From positions 1 to 10,441 of the forward strand of contig CANKNK010000033.1 in NCBI GenBank assembly GCA_947483455.1: a stretch of 10,441 nucleotides of DNA, read 5' to 3'. Below, piece after piece: positions 1 to 6,973 of this stretch. The position numbers were made by a program, and so were the translations under genes. Numbering within the stretch: the first letter of the stretch is position 1; the number at the start of each line of letters is the position of its first letter. The DNA comes from Comamonadaceae bacterium. Its GTDB lineage: Bacteria; Pseudomonadota; Gammaproteobacteria; Burkholderiales; Burkholderiaceae_C. The notes beneath the pieces were generated by a model, which saw only the letters and a program-made list of their open reading frames with translations, searched no databases and was not told the DNA's origin.

Positions 1-947
1 TCGCTATAGGGGTGCACACTGCTCCAGTGCTGCGCCAAATCCAGACGGCGGCAGACCCAAACCTGGTCGTGCGACTGCACATGGTCCAAAAACCGCTGCA
101 AAGCGGTGATGCGCCCGGGCCGACCCAGCAAACGGCAATGCATGCCAATGCTCATCATCTTGGGTGCGTTGTCGCCTTGCGGGTCGCCTTCGGCATACAG
201 CGCATCAAAGCTGTCTTTCATGTACTGAAAGAAAGGATCGGCGTGTGAATAGCCTTGGGGCAGCGCAAAGCGCATGTCATTGCAGTCCAGGGTGTAGGGC
301 ACGATCAACTGCGGCACCACGGTGCCGTCGGTTTTTTGCACCTTCATCCAAAACGGCAAGTCGTCGCCGTAGTAGTCGCTGTCATAGGCAAAGCCGCCGT
401 AGTCCGCTACCAGGCGGCGGGTGCGCGGGCTGTCGCGCCCGGTGTACCAGCCCAAGGGGCGTTCGCCACACAAGTCGCGCAGTATGTCCATGGCCTCGCG
501 CATATGGGCGCGTTCGGTGGCCTCGTCGATGTTTTGGTAATGAATCCACTTCAGGCCATGGCAGGCGATGTCATGGCCCAGCGCCTGAAACGCAGCGCAC
601 AACTCGGGGTGTTTTTGTAGCGCGGTGGACACGCCAAATACCGTCAGCGGCAGCTTGCGTTTTTCAAATTCGCGCAGGATGCGCCAGACCCCTGCGCGCG
701 AGCCATATTCGTAAATACCTTCCATGCTGATATGGCGCTCAGGAAAGGCAGCGGGGTTAAACATTTCGGATAAAAACTGTTCGGAACCGGCATCGCCGTG
801 CAAGACGCTGTTTTCACCACCCTCTTCGTAATTGAGGACAAACTGCACGGCCACCCGGGCATTGCCCGGCCAGCGCGGCTGTGGCGGCTTAGCGCCATAG
901 CCGACGAGATCGCGGGGATAGGGGGCCGTCGTGTCGTAATGGGGCAT
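1..947 (-). CDS. puuE: Allantoinase, PuuE type (polysaccharide deacetylase fold), 3' end missing
   Basis: Reading the minus strand from the ATG at 947-945 gives an open frame of at least 315 residues that runs off the left edge. It starts MPHYDTTAPYPRDLVGYG and contains ISMEGIYEYG (about 73-82), GHDIACHG (124-131), GWYTGRDSPRTRRLVADYGG (167-186) and GMHCRLLGRPGR (268-279), then WVCRRLDLAQHW (297-308). This pattern is that of PuuE, a cytoplasmic member of the NodB/CE4 polysaccharide-deacetylase superfamily that opens the hydantoin ring of allantoin to allantoate and is unrelated to the amidohydrolase-type AllB. PuuE proteins are about 300-320 residues long, so only a few residues are probably missing. 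The neighbouring uraH, xdhC and puuD support the urate role. The overlapping ATG at 951 is in another frame and gives no recognisable protein. The Shine-Dalgarno is weak (CGGA). The long plus-strand frames across this region are antisense shadows. Confidence 0.93.
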   Translation of the reverse strand, partial: MPHYDTTAPYPRDLVGYGAKPPQPRWPGNARVAVQFVLNYEEGGENSVLHGDAGSEQFLSEMFNPAAFPERHISMEGIYEYGSRAGVWRILREFEKRKLPLTVFGVSTALQKHPELCAAFQALGHDIACHGLKWIHYQNIDEATERAHMREAMDILRDLCGERPLGWYTGRDSPRTRRLVADYGGFAYDSDYYGDDLPFWMKVQKTDGTVVPQLIVPYTLDCNDMRFALPQGYSHADPFFQYMKDSFDALYAEGDPQGDNAPKMMSIGMHCRLLGRPGRITALQRFLDHVQSHDQVWVCRRLDLAQHWSSVHPYS

Positions 948-1042
948 GCATCCGATGGTAGCGGCAAAGCGGGGGCGCCCGCTAGTGTGCAGAGCCCGCA
1001 AAGCACTGATTACACTTTCGCCCTATTTGAGGGGAATCGACT
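948..1042. promoter_or_regulatory. Divergent spacer between puuE and uraH, candidate uraH promoter
   Basis: This 95-bp spacer separates two divergently read urate-pathway genes, so promoters for both are expected here. On the plus strand TACACT at 1011-1016 could serve as a -10 element for uraH, giving a leader of about 20 nt. The matching -35 position (TGCAGA, 988-993) is poor. A clear Shine-Dalgarno GAGGGGA lies at 1029-1035, 7 nt before the uraH ATG. No convincing operator palindrome is visible. The location is solid; the promoter elements are guesses. Confidence 0.3.
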
Positions 1043-1396
1043 ATGGGCCTGAGCACCCACGTTTTGGATACCATGCACGGCACGCCCGCAGCGGGTATGC
1101 AGGTGCGCTTGTACAGTATGCAGGGCCCCCAGCGCACCCTGGTCAAGGAACTGGTGCTCAACGCCGACGGGCGCAATCCTGATGGTTTGTTGTACGAGCA
1201 CAGCGCGCTGCGGACTGGCTGTTATCGCCTGGAGTTTGCGGTAGCCGATTACTTCCGCGTGCGGGGCGTGGACTTGCCTGAGCCCCCATTTTTAGACCAA
1301 GTGGGCATCGACTTTGGTATCGCCGATGCCAGCGCCCATTACCATGTGCCGCTTTTGGTCAGCCCCTGGAGTTATTCCACCTACCGGGGCTCCTAA
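1043..1396 (+). CDS. uraH: 5-hydroxyisourate hydrolase (transthyretin-related protein)
   Basis: The 117-residue product hydrolyses 5-hydroxyisourate, the unstable product of urate oxidation, to OHCU. The sequence has the family hallmarks: N-terminal LSTHVLDTMHGTPA (3-16) with His6, NADGR (40-44) with Arg44, the AHYHVPLLVSPWSYSTYRGS end (98-117) with His101, and the C-terminal YRGS tetrapeptide that marks hydrolases as opposed to true transthyretins. Those His, Arg and His residues are the family's catalytic set, and the length is normal for the bacterial enzyme. There is no signal peptide, so it should act in the cytoplasm. A good Shine-Dalgarno (GAGGGGA, 7 nt spacing) fixes the start. It is divergent from puuE and ends 26 bp from the convergent lipoprotein gene; I see no good terminator in that gap. 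Confidence 0.97.
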   Translation: MGLSTHVLDTMHGTPAAGMQVRLYSMQGPQRTLVKELVLNADGRNPDGLLYEHSALRTGCYRLEFAVADYFRVRGVDLPEPPFLDQVGIDFGIADASAHYHVPLLVSPWSYSTYRGS

Positions 1397-1422
1397 GTGC
1401 TTGCCGCTGCCGCGCCGCAGGC

Positions 1423-2010
1423 CTATTTCTGCCCCTCGGTCAGGCTGTCCAATTGAAAGCGTCCGCTCTTGTGCCACAACCAGACCTCGGTGTAGCTGAT
1501 CTGCCCCATGCGCACCGGCGCCGGGAAAGGCGCGGCTGCACGCACCATGCTTTCAATTTCGGCCATCACCAGCGGTACCTGGTGGGGCGCGCGCGTCCAG
1601 CGCAGCGCCAGCACCTCGCCGCGCCGTCCAATATCGAGCTCCAGCACACCCACCGCTTGCAACAGCGGCGGCAGCTTACCGGCAAAGACGCGGTCCGCGT
1701 ATTTTTGGTACAGATGGGCGGCGGCGTCTTTGCGGAAATCGCGGGGGTTGAGCGCAAGAGAGGTCTTCGCCGGCGGGGCCTCGACCGGCGGCTGCGGGCT
1801 TACGGTGATCGGCGGCGGGGCTGCAGGTGGGGCCACGGGCTCGGGTACCGGGGGCGGAACACGGACGGGCGCGGGGACTTCGGGCGGGACGGGCTTGGGC
1901 GGCGCGGCGCAGCCGGCCAGCCATACGAGCAGGCACACCAATGGGCCCAGACAAAGCCTTTGCCAGTAAACGCCCGGGCGCATCTGCCACGGAAAATGCA
2001 AGGGCTGCAT
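1423..2010 (-). CDS. Proline-rich lipoprotein with TonB-like C-terminal domain
   Basis: This 195-residue protein has three visible parts. Residues 19-33 are hydrophobic and end in a lipobox LAGC (31-34), so Cys34 is probably lipidated; Ala at +2 would favour outer-membrane sorting. Residues 36-83 are a Pro/Val/Ala-rich stretch like the periplasmic spanner of TonB. Residues about 96-195 resemble a TonB C-terminal domain (YADRVFAGKLPPLL, VGVLELDIGRRGEVLALRW, then VRAAAPFPAP). The start at 2010 has an upstream GAAAGGA Shine-Dalgarno with 5 nt spacing. An internal Met10 would give a more typical short signal n-region but lacks a good ribosome site. The gene is divergent from xdhC (59 bp apart). 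Its role is unknown: a TonB-family protein anchored by lipid rather than by a membrane helix is unusual. It could instead use the hydrophobic segment as an uncleaved anchor, like classical TonB. Confidence 0.75.
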   Translation of the reverse strand: MQPLHFPWQMRPGVYWQRLCLGPLVCLLVWLAGCAAPPKPVPPEVPAPVRVPPPVPEPVAPPAAPPPITVSPQPPVEAPPAKTSLALNPRDFRKDAAAHLYQKYADRVFAGKLPPLLQAVGVLELDIGRRGEVLALRWTRAPHQVPLVMAEIESMVRAAAPFPAPVRMGQISYTEVWLWHKSGRFQLDSLTEGQK

Positions 2011-2069
2011 GCCTATCCTTTCTATCGCTGTCTCAGTTGGGCACGCAGGGTGGCGCGCTCTAGGTATGT

Positions 2070-2885
2070 ATGCAAAGCCTGATCATCCGTTTTTTGGACC
2101 ACCTGGCCCTGTCACCCGCGGTATGGGTCCGGGTGCTGGCGACCCGTGGCTCGGTGCCAAGGGATGCCGGCGCCTGGATGGCGGTTTTCGCCGATGGTAC
2201 TGTAGGAACCATAGGCGGCGGCCGACTCGAGCAAGACGCCATCGCCCATGCCAAAGTATTGCTCACAGACCCCGGCGCGGCTCGTGGGCAGAGTTATGCC
2301 TTGGGCCCCAGCCTGGGCCAATGTTGCGGCGGACATGTGAGCTTGGGCTTTGAGCCGGTAAGCGCGCAGGACCTGGCCCGCTTGCGCCAAGACCTGCAAG
2401 CCGAACACCAACCAGTCGCCCTGTTTGGCGGTGGCCATGTGGGCCATGCATTGGTGCAGGTGTTTGCACATTTGCCGCTGGATGTGCACTGGATCGACAG
2501 CCGCGACGCCCCCTTCCCCGCTAGCGTCTCGGCCAATGTGCGCTGCGAACACTCGCAGCCCGTGCAAGACGCAGTGGCTACGCTGGCGCCCGGCGCCCGT
2601 GTGTTGATCATGAGCTTTAGCCATGCCGAAGACCTGGACATCGTGGCTGCCTGCCTGCTGCGCCAGCGGGCGCGCGCTGACCTGCCCTTTATCGGCCTCA
2701 TCGGTAGCAAAACCAAATGGGCCACCTTCCGCCAGCGCTTGGAGGCGCGCGGGTTTAGCGCGCAGGAGTTGGCGCATATCACCAGCCCCATCGGCTTGCC
2801 CGGACTGCGCGACAAGCGCCCCGAAGTGATTGCGGTCTCGGTGGCGGCGCAGCTAATGGCCCTGCCCGACGGGCCCAGGCCATAA
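2070..2885 (+). CDS. xdhC: Xanthine dehydrogenase accessory protein XdhC
   Basis: The 271-residue product matches the XdhC/CoxI family, which binds the molybdenum cofactor and supports its sulfuration and insertion into xanthine dehydrogenase. Visible blocks are RGSVPRDAGAWMAVF (26-40), GTIGGGRLEQDAIAHA (46-61) and LGQCCGG (82-88), whose cysteine region is implicated in cofactor binding. A Rossmann-like second half begins ALFGGGHVGHAL (117-128) and includes MSFSHAEDLD (181-190), FIGLIGSKTKWATFRQRL (207-224) and SPIGLPGLRDKRPEVIAVSVAAQL (239-262). The length is typical. The start ATG at 2070 has only a short AGG nearby (2062-2064). XdhC is normally encoded beside xdhA and xdhB; here the structural genes are outside the window while urate-degrading genes flank it, which suits a complete hypoxanthine/xanthine to allantoate route. 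It is cytoplasmic and soluble. Confidence 0.95.
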   Translation: MQSLIIRFLDHLALSPAVWVRVLATRGSVPRDAGAWMAVFADGTVGTIGGGRLEQDAIAHAKVLLTDPGAARGQSYALGPSLGQCCGGHVSLGFEPVSAQDLARLRQDLQAEHQPVALFGGGHVGHALVQVFAHLPLDVHWIDSRDAPFPASVSANVRCEHSQPVQDAVATLAPGARVLIMSFSHAEDLDIVAACLLRQRARADLPFIGLIGSKTKWATFRQRLEARGFSAQELAHITSPIGLPGLRDKRPEVIAVSVAAQLMALPDGPRP

Positions 2886-2903
2886 ACACGCCGCCGCCCT
2901 ACC

Positions 2904-2909
2904 TACAAT
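2904..2909 (+). promoter_or_regulatory. Candidate -10 element for puuD
   Basis: The 53-bp gap between xdhC and puuD contains TACAAT, one mismatch from TATAAT. It would give puuD its own transcript with a leader of about 24 nt. No good -35 element lies 17 bp upstream, because that position falls at the xdhC stop, so the site may be weak, activator-dependent or accidental. puuD also lacks an obvious Shine-Dalgarno. Confidence 0.25.
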
Positions 2910-2938
2910 TTCCCGCACCACCACCACAGTACGCCGCC

Positions 2939-4243
2939 ATGGAAACTTATCTGCTCGAATGGGCCAATCTGCTACTGCGCTGGGCGCATGTGGTGACTGC
3001 GGTGGCCTGGATAGGCGCCTCTTTCTACTTTGTTTTTCTGGACAGCAACCTGACGCCCCCCGAGGACGAAGACCTGCGACGCCAGGGCGTCAGCGGCGAA
3101 CTGTGGGCGGTTCATGGCGGTGGTTTTTACCACCCGGTGAAGTTTGCGGTGCGCCCGCCCGAGCTGCCAAAGCATCTGCATTGGTTTTACTGGGAAAGCT
3201 ACAGCACCTGGCTGACCGGCTTTGCGCTATTTACTATTTCCTACCTATGGAACGCCAGTAGCTATTTGATCGATACCTCGCGCATGGATTGGTCGCCTGC
3301 CGCTGCCGTAGGCGCGGCACTGGGATTTTTGGTGGTGTTTTGGTTGGCCTATGACGCGATATGTCGCCTGTGGGGCCAGCGCCCTGGCGGCGACCGCATC
3401 GTAGGCGGCTTGCTGGCCCTGCTCGTTTGCGCAGCAGCCTGGCTGGCCTGCCACTGGTTTGCCGGACGTGCCGCGTTTTTGCTACTGGGCGCGATGCTGG
3501 CCACGAGCATGAGCGCCAATGTGTTTTTCTGGATCATCCCCGGTCAGCGAACCGTCATCGCAAGCATTCGTGCGGGCGAGCCGGTCGATCCGATCCACGG
3601 CCAGCGCGGCAAGCAGCGCAGCGTGCACAACACCTATTTCACGCTGCCGGTACTGTTTGCCATGCTCAGCACGCACTACAGCTTTACCTACAACCATCCG
3701 CAGAACTGGCTGGTGCTGATAGCCATGATGGCAGCAGGGGCGTCCATCCGCCAGTTTTTTGTGCTGCGCCACGGCTACCAACTGGGCCGCAATGCCCATC
3801 CCTGGCCCTATGTGGCCGCAGGCCTGGTACTCATAGCCGCCCTGATCGTGGCGATGGCACCGCCCCGCGCTACGGACAGCACGGCGCTATCTGGCAGCAG
3901 CGCAGCGGCCCTTGGCGCCGATAGGGGTGCTAGCGTGACCGCAGGTTCTGGCACAGGCACGCCCGCGGGGCCTGGGCAGGCACAGGATAAAGAAAGCATG
4001 GCCATTGCTTACGCCCAAATCCAGCCGGTCATCGCCCAGCGCTGCTACGGTTGCCACGGCCAGGCGATGCAAATGAAAAATATCCGACTGGACTCGGCCG
4101 CGCTGCTGGCCCAAAACGCCCAGGCGGTATACCAACAAGCAGTGGTCCTCAAAGCCATGCCCATGAATAACGCCACGCGAATAACGGAAGACGAACGCGC
4201 GCTGATTAAAAAATGGTTTGAAGCGGGTGCGCTAACCCATTAA
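2939..4243 (+). CDS. puuD: Urate oxidase PuuD: integral membrane protein with C-terminal cytochrome c domain
   Basis: The 434-residue product is a two-part enzyme. The first ~305 residues form a multi-helix membrane domain with hydrophobic segments near 10-34, 88-104, 120-138, 153-192, 236-250, 257-272 and 290-306. It has conserved-looking His-rich loops (AVHGGGFYHPVKF, LPKHLHWFYWES, QRSVHNTYFTLP) of the DUF989/PuuD type. A Gly/Ala/Ser/Thr-rich linker (about 307-352) leads to a cytochrome c domain with the haem motif CYGCH (369-373) and candidate axial Met407/Met409 in AMPMNN. Family knowledge: PuuD oxidises urate to 5-hydroxyisourate and passes electrons to the respiratory chain instead of making hydrogen peroxide. 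The neighbouring uraH and puuE supply the next hydrolases. The ATG at 2939 opens the first helix; upstream is CGCCGCC with no clear Shine-Dalgarno. Confidence 0.94.
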   Translation: METYLLEWANLLLRWAHVVTAVAWIGASFYFVFLDSNLTPPEDEDLRRQGVSGELWAVHGGGFYHPVKFAVRPPELPKHLHWFYWESYSTWLTGFALFTISYLWNASSYLIDTSRMDWSPAAAVGAALGFLVVFWLAYDAICRLWGQRPGGDRIVGGLLALLVCAAAWLACHWFAGRAAFLLLGAMLATSMSANVFFWIIPGQRTVIASIRAGEPVDPIHGQRGKQRSVHNTYFTLPVLFAMLSTHYSFTYNHPQNWLVLIAMMAAGASIRQFFVLRHGYQLGRNAHPWPYVAAGLVLIAALIVAMAPPRATDSTALSGSSAAALGADRGASVTAGSGTGTPAGPGQAQDKESMAIAYAQIQPVIAQRCYGCHGQAMQMKNIRLDSAALLAQNAQAVYQQAVVLKAMPMNNATRITEDERALIKKWFEAGALTH

Positions 4244-4364
4244 GTCCTGCAGAAAACCAATGCCTCAAACCCCTATAAAACTTTGGGGAATTGGGCCAAG
4301 TAAGTTGGGTGTCAGCAAATTAAAAAAATAATTGTGAATATCCTGTAAATTAATTCCGAAATAC

Positions 4365-4380
4365 CTAGGGTAAACCCTAG
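4365..4380. promoter_or_regulatory. Candidate operator, perfect 7-2-7 inverted repeat
   Basis: CTAGGGT-AA-ACCCTAG is a perfect 7-bp inverted repeat around a 2-bp centre. It ends 10 bp before the -35 hexamer of the candidate promoter at 4391-4419, so its centre is about 53 bp upstream of the predicted transcription start, a typical activator position. The 7-2-7 geometry recalls NarL/FixJ-type response regulator sites, although the heptamer differs from the NarL consensus. The core GGGTAAACCC recurs upstream of the PQQ dehydrogenase gene at 9778-9787. The regulator is not in the window. Confidence 0.55.
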
Positions 4381-4390
4381 AAAACCCGTG

Positions 4391-4419
4391 TTGATTAATC
4401 GGATATTGCTTCATATACT
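4391..4419 (+). promoter_or_regulatory. Sigma70-like promoter of the ABC transporter operon
   Basis: TTGATT (4391-4396) and TATACT (4414-4419) are separated by exactly 17 bp and match the sigma70 hexamers at 4/6 and 5/6 positions. Transcription would begin near 4426, giving a leader of about 53 nt before the ATG at 4479. The rest of the 235-bp spacer (4244-4478) is notably AT-rich compared with the coding regions and includes a run of seven A at 4322-4328. No convincing terminator for puuD is visible in it. Confidence 0.6.
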
Positions 4420-4435
4420 CTGCCGTCTTTTTCTA

Positions 4436-4447
4436 GACTGCGCAGTC
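4436..4447. repeat. Perfect 12-bp palindrome in the leader of the ABC operon
   Basis: GACTGCGCAGTC reads the same on both strands and lies about 10 nt after the predicted start of transcription and 31 nt before the start codon. It could be a second operator placed where a repressor would block elongation or initiation, or a small RNA hairpin. The stem would be only four base pairs once a loop is allowed, so a DNA-binding site seems likelier. It could also be chance. Confidence 0.35.
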
Positions 4448-4478
4448 ACCCGCTGCATTTATACCTTCGGAGAATCTC

Positions 4479-5819
4479 ATGTTGCATTCCACTCGCCGCA
4501 AGGCCCTTAAATCGATCACAGGATTTGTCGCTGGAGTAGGAGCACCCGCCTTCTACATGAAGAACGCGTCTGCTGCGACATTTCGCAACGACCCGGGCAA
4601 CAGCAAAACCGTCACCATCGGCCTGACGCTACCTCTGACCGGCGCCTATGCGGACGAAGGTAAAGATGAGTTGCGCGCCTATGAACTGGCCATCAAGCAC
4701 ATCAATGGCGAAGGCGACGGCGGCATGCTCAAAACCATGAAGCCGCTGGTCCTCAAGGGCAACGGTATCTTGGGCAAGAAAGTGGAATATGTGCAGGGCG
4801 ATACCCAGACCAAAACCGATGTGGCGCGCGGTGTGGCCAAACGGATGATGGAAAAAGACGGTGCCATCATGTGTACCGGCGGTTCTTCTTCCGGCGAAGC
4901 CATCGCCATGCAATCACTGGCCCAGGAAATGGGTGTGATTTTCATGAACTGCCTGACGCACTCCAATGACACCACCGGCAAAGACAAGCGCCGCTATGGC
5001 TTCCGCCACTTCTTTAACGCCTATATGTCGGGCAAGGCCCTGGGCCCCGTGCTGGGCAAAGAATATGGCAAAGAGCGTATCGCTTACCACCTGACGGCCG
5101 ACTACACCTGGGGTTGGACGCAGCAAGAATCCATGAAAAACTCAACCGAAGCACTGGGCTGGAAAACCGCCAATGCCGTGAAAACACCTCTGGGCTCTGC
5201 CGATTTTTCACAGTACATCACCCCCGTGCTCAATTCGGGCGCGGACGTTTTGATTCTGAACCACTACGGCAAGGACATGATCAACTCGCTCACCCAGGCG
5301 GTGCAATTCGGACTGCGCGACAAGATGGCCAACGGCAAGCGCTTTGAAATCGTGGTGCCGCTGTTCTCCGAGCTGATGGCGCAGGGCGCAGGTTCCGCGA
5401 TCAAAGGCATTTTTGGTACCTCCAACTGGGATTGGGACTTGAAAGACGAGGGCTCCAAGAACTTCACCAAATCTTTTGTCGCTGCCTACAAGGAGCCACC
5501 GTCACAGGCCGCCCACACCGCGTATGTGCAAACCCTGCTGTACGCCAACGCCTGCGAAATGGCCGGCACCTTCAACCCCGAAGAAGTGATCAAAAAGCTC
5601 GAAGGCTTCAAGTTCGACGGCATGGGCAATGGCCCGACCGAGTACCGCGCTGAAGACCACCAGTGTTTCAAAGACGTGCTGGTGGTGCGCGGCAAGGAAA
5701 AGCCAGTGGGCAAGTGGGACCTGATGGACGTGCACCAGATCGTCCCGCGCGCGCAGGTGGAATACAAAGCCGATATCTTCGGCGGCGAGTTGGGACCCTA
5801 CAAAGTCGCAGTCGTTTAA
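4479..5819 (+). CDS. ABC transporter periplasmic substrate-binding protein (branched-chain amino acid/amide type)
   Basis: The 446-residue protein is the ligand receptor of the importer encoded downstream. The N-terminus has STRRKALK (4-11), close to the twin-arginine motif, then a hydrophobic stretch and a likely cleavage site after ASA (30-32), so Tat export is plausible. The mature part begins KTVTIGLTLPLTGAYADEGK, typical of Peripla_BP_5/6 (type I periplasmic binding) proteins. It continues with ILGKKVEYVQGDTQTKTDVA, a ligand-contact-like TGGSSSGEAIAMQSLAQ and HLTADYTWGWTQQESM. It is longer than LivJ/LivK and closer in size to the UrtA/amide-binding branch. The substrate is unknown; urea, amides, amino acids or a carboxylate are possible. 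The start has Shine-Dalgarno GGAGA (4469-4473) 5 nt upstream. A strong terminator follows, separating it from the permease genes, so it should be expressed more strongly than the rest. Confidence 0.88.
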   Translation: MLHSTRRKALKSITGFVAGVGAPAFYMKNASAATFRNDPGNSKTVTIGLTLPLTGAYADEGKDELRAYELAIKHINGEGDGGMLKTMKPLVLKGNGILGKKVEYVQGDTQTKTDVARGVAKRMMEKDGAIMCTGGSSSGEAIAMQSLAQEMGVIFMNCLTHSNDTTGKDKRRYGFRHFFNAYMSGKALGPVLGKEYGKERIAYHLTADYTWGWTQQESMKNSTEALGWKTANAVKTPLGSADFSQYITPVLNSGADVLILNHYGKDMINSLTQAVQFGLRDKMANGKRFEIVVPLFSELMAQGAGSAIKGIFGTSNWDWDLKDEGSKNFTKSFVAAYKEPPSQAAHTAYVQTLLYANACEMAGTFNPEEVIKKLEGFKFDGMGNGPTEYRAEDHQCFKDVLVVRGKEKPVGKWDLMDVHQIVPRAQVEYKADIFGGELGPYKVAVV

Positions 5820-5827
5820 TTCCCCGC

Positions 5828-5857
5828 TTGCAGGGACTTGGTATCAAGTCCCTGTAA
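5828..5857 (+). repeat. Stable hairpin just after the binding-protein gene
   Basis: Arms at 5828-5840 and 5845-5857 pair over 13 bp with one G-U wobble around a GTAT loop; the inner ten pairs (CAGGGACTTG with CAAGTCCCTG) are perfect. No T-run follows, so it is not a classic terminator by itself. It begins 8 nt after the stop codon and, together with the terminator at 5874-5918, probably protects the 3' end of the binding-protein mRNA from exonucleases. Confidence 0.65.
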
Positions 5858-5873
5858 GGGCAGTGGTACCCTG

Positions 5874-5918
5874 CGGGTTCCCAGTAATTGCAAAATTACG
5901 GAACCCGATTCTTTTTTT
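5874..5918 (+). terminator. Rho-independent terminator between binding-protein and permease genes
   Basis: CGGGTTCC (5874-5881) pairs with GGAACCCG (5900-5907), and GTAATT (5884-5889) with AATTAC (5894-5899), around a GCAA tetraloop, with a 2-nt bulge at 5882-5883. The 14-bp stem is followed by ATTC and then seven T (5912-5918). This is a textbook intrinsic terminator located inside an otherwise single operon. It should let only part of the transcripts read into the membrane and ATPase genes, a usual way to make binding protein in excess. It could also be regulated, but no antiterminator pairing is evident. Confidence 0.85.
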
Positions 5919-5956
5919 GAGTGCAGCTAGCGCAGTTGCCAATCACAGGCGAAGCT

Positions 5957-6973
5957 ATGGACGCTATTTTTCTTCAGTTACTCAACGGTCTGGACAAGGG
6001 CAGTGCTTATGCGCTGATTGCCTTGGGGCTGACGCTGATTTTCGGCACCTTGGGCGTGGTCAACTTTGCGCATGGCGCATTGTTCATGCTGGGTGGCTTT
6101 TGCGCCGTTGGCGTGCAAAAGCTACTCAACCTGTCCACCCAGGTCAAAGACGAGAGCATTCCCGGCCTAGAGATGATGGTGGACGTGCCTTATCTGCAAG
6201 TGTGGTTTGGCGACGCCGGGGCACAACTCATCAGCTTTGCGGTGCCTATTTCCGTGATCGTGGCCATCCCCTTGATGCTGCTGGTCGGCGTGATCATGGA
6301 GCGCGGCCTGATTCGGCATTTTTACCATCGCACGCATGCAGACCAAATTTTGGTGACCTTTGGCCTGGCCATTGTGCTGCAAGAGCTGATTAAAAGTTTT
6401 TTCGGTGCCACCCCTATTCCCGTGCCCGCGCCACAGATGTTGACCGGTAGCGCCAATATTGGCGAATGGCTGGGCATGGGTGCCGGGGTGAGTTACCCCT
6501 GGTGGCGCCTGGTGTATTTCTGCTTTTCTACCGCCGTCATTGCCATGGTGTTTGCGTTTTTGCAATTCACCACCTTCGGCATGGTGGTGCGCGCGGGCAT
6601 GCGGGACCGCGAAACCGTAGGCCTGTTGGGCATCCATATCGAACGCCGCTTCACCATTGTTTTCGGCATCGCCGTGGTGGTGGCCGGTATCGCCGGCGCC
6701 ATGTACACGCCTATCGTGTCGCCCAATTACCGCATCGGCATGGACTTTTTGGTCTTGTCTTTTGTGGTGGTGGTGGTGGGCGGTATGGGCTCGCTGCCCG
6801 GTGCGGTGGCTTCCGGGTTTTTATTGGGCATCTTGCAATCTTTTGCATCGATGAATGAAGTGAAGCAGCTGATTCCCGGCATCGACCAGGTCATTGTGTA
6901 CTTGGTGGCAGTCGTCATTTTGCTGACCCGGCCGCGTGGTTTGTTGGGCCGCAAAGGCGTGATGGAGGACTGA
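5957..6973 (+). CDS. ABC transporter permease, LivH-like
   Basis: With the ATG at 5957 the product is 338 residues. The first helices carry the LivH signature: [20 protein letters not shown] (9-28) and [20 protein letters not shown] (29-48). Later blocks include [30 protein letters not shown] and a coupling-helix-like region [20 protein letters not shown] that should contact the ATPases. It forms half of the inner-membrane channel with the next gene's product. It is longer than E. coli LivH (308) mainly because of an extra hydrophilic stretch around residues 55-90. A GTG at 5921 is in frame and would add 12 residues, but it sits 2 nt after the T-run of the terminator and would leave the ribosome no leader, so I prefer 5957, although its Shine-Dalgarno (AGGCGAAG) is modest. 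Confidence 0.88.
   Translation: MDAIFLQLLNGLDKGSAYALIALGLTLIFGTLGVVNFAHGALFMLGGFCAVGVQKLLNLSTQVKDESIPGLEMMVDVPYLQVWFGDAGAQLISFAVPISVIVAIPLMLLVGVIMERGLIRHFYHRTHADQILVTFGLAIVLQELIKSFFGATPIPVPAPQMLTGSANIGEWLGMGAGVSYPWWRLVYFCFSTAVIAMVFAFLQFTTFGMVVRAGMRDRETVGLLGIHIERRFTIVFGIAVVVAGIAGAMYTPIVSPNYRIGMDFLVLSFVVVVVGGMGSLPGAVASGFLLGILQSFASMNEVKQLIPGIDQVIVYLVAVVILLTRPRGLLGRKGVMED

Noticed and set aside
164..730. 188-codon plus-strand frame (and a 121-codon one at 255-620)
   Set aside because: Lies antisense to the clear PuuE coding frame; Arg/Cys-rich composition and no family motif.
1453..2082. 209-codon plus-strand frame opposite the TonB-like lipoprotein gene
   Set aside because: Arg/Gly-rich shadow of the GC-rich proline region; the minus-strand frame has a ribosome site, a lipobox and a recognisable domain.
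2112..2777. 221-codon minus-strand frame inside xdhC
   Set aside because: Antisense to a strongly recognised XdhC protein with no motifs of its own.
4265..4285. CCCC...GGGG inverted repeat after puuD as a terminator
   Set aside because: Only four base pairs with an 11-nt loop and no T-run; not convincing.
5921..5923. In-frame GTG as an earlier start for the LivH-like permease
   Set aside because: It follows the terminator T-run by 2 nt and has no ribosome site; the protein family starts near the ATG at 5957.
6167..6637. 156-codon minus-strand His/Gln-rich frame
   Set aside because: Antisense to the permease gene; composition is what complementary hydrophobic codons give.
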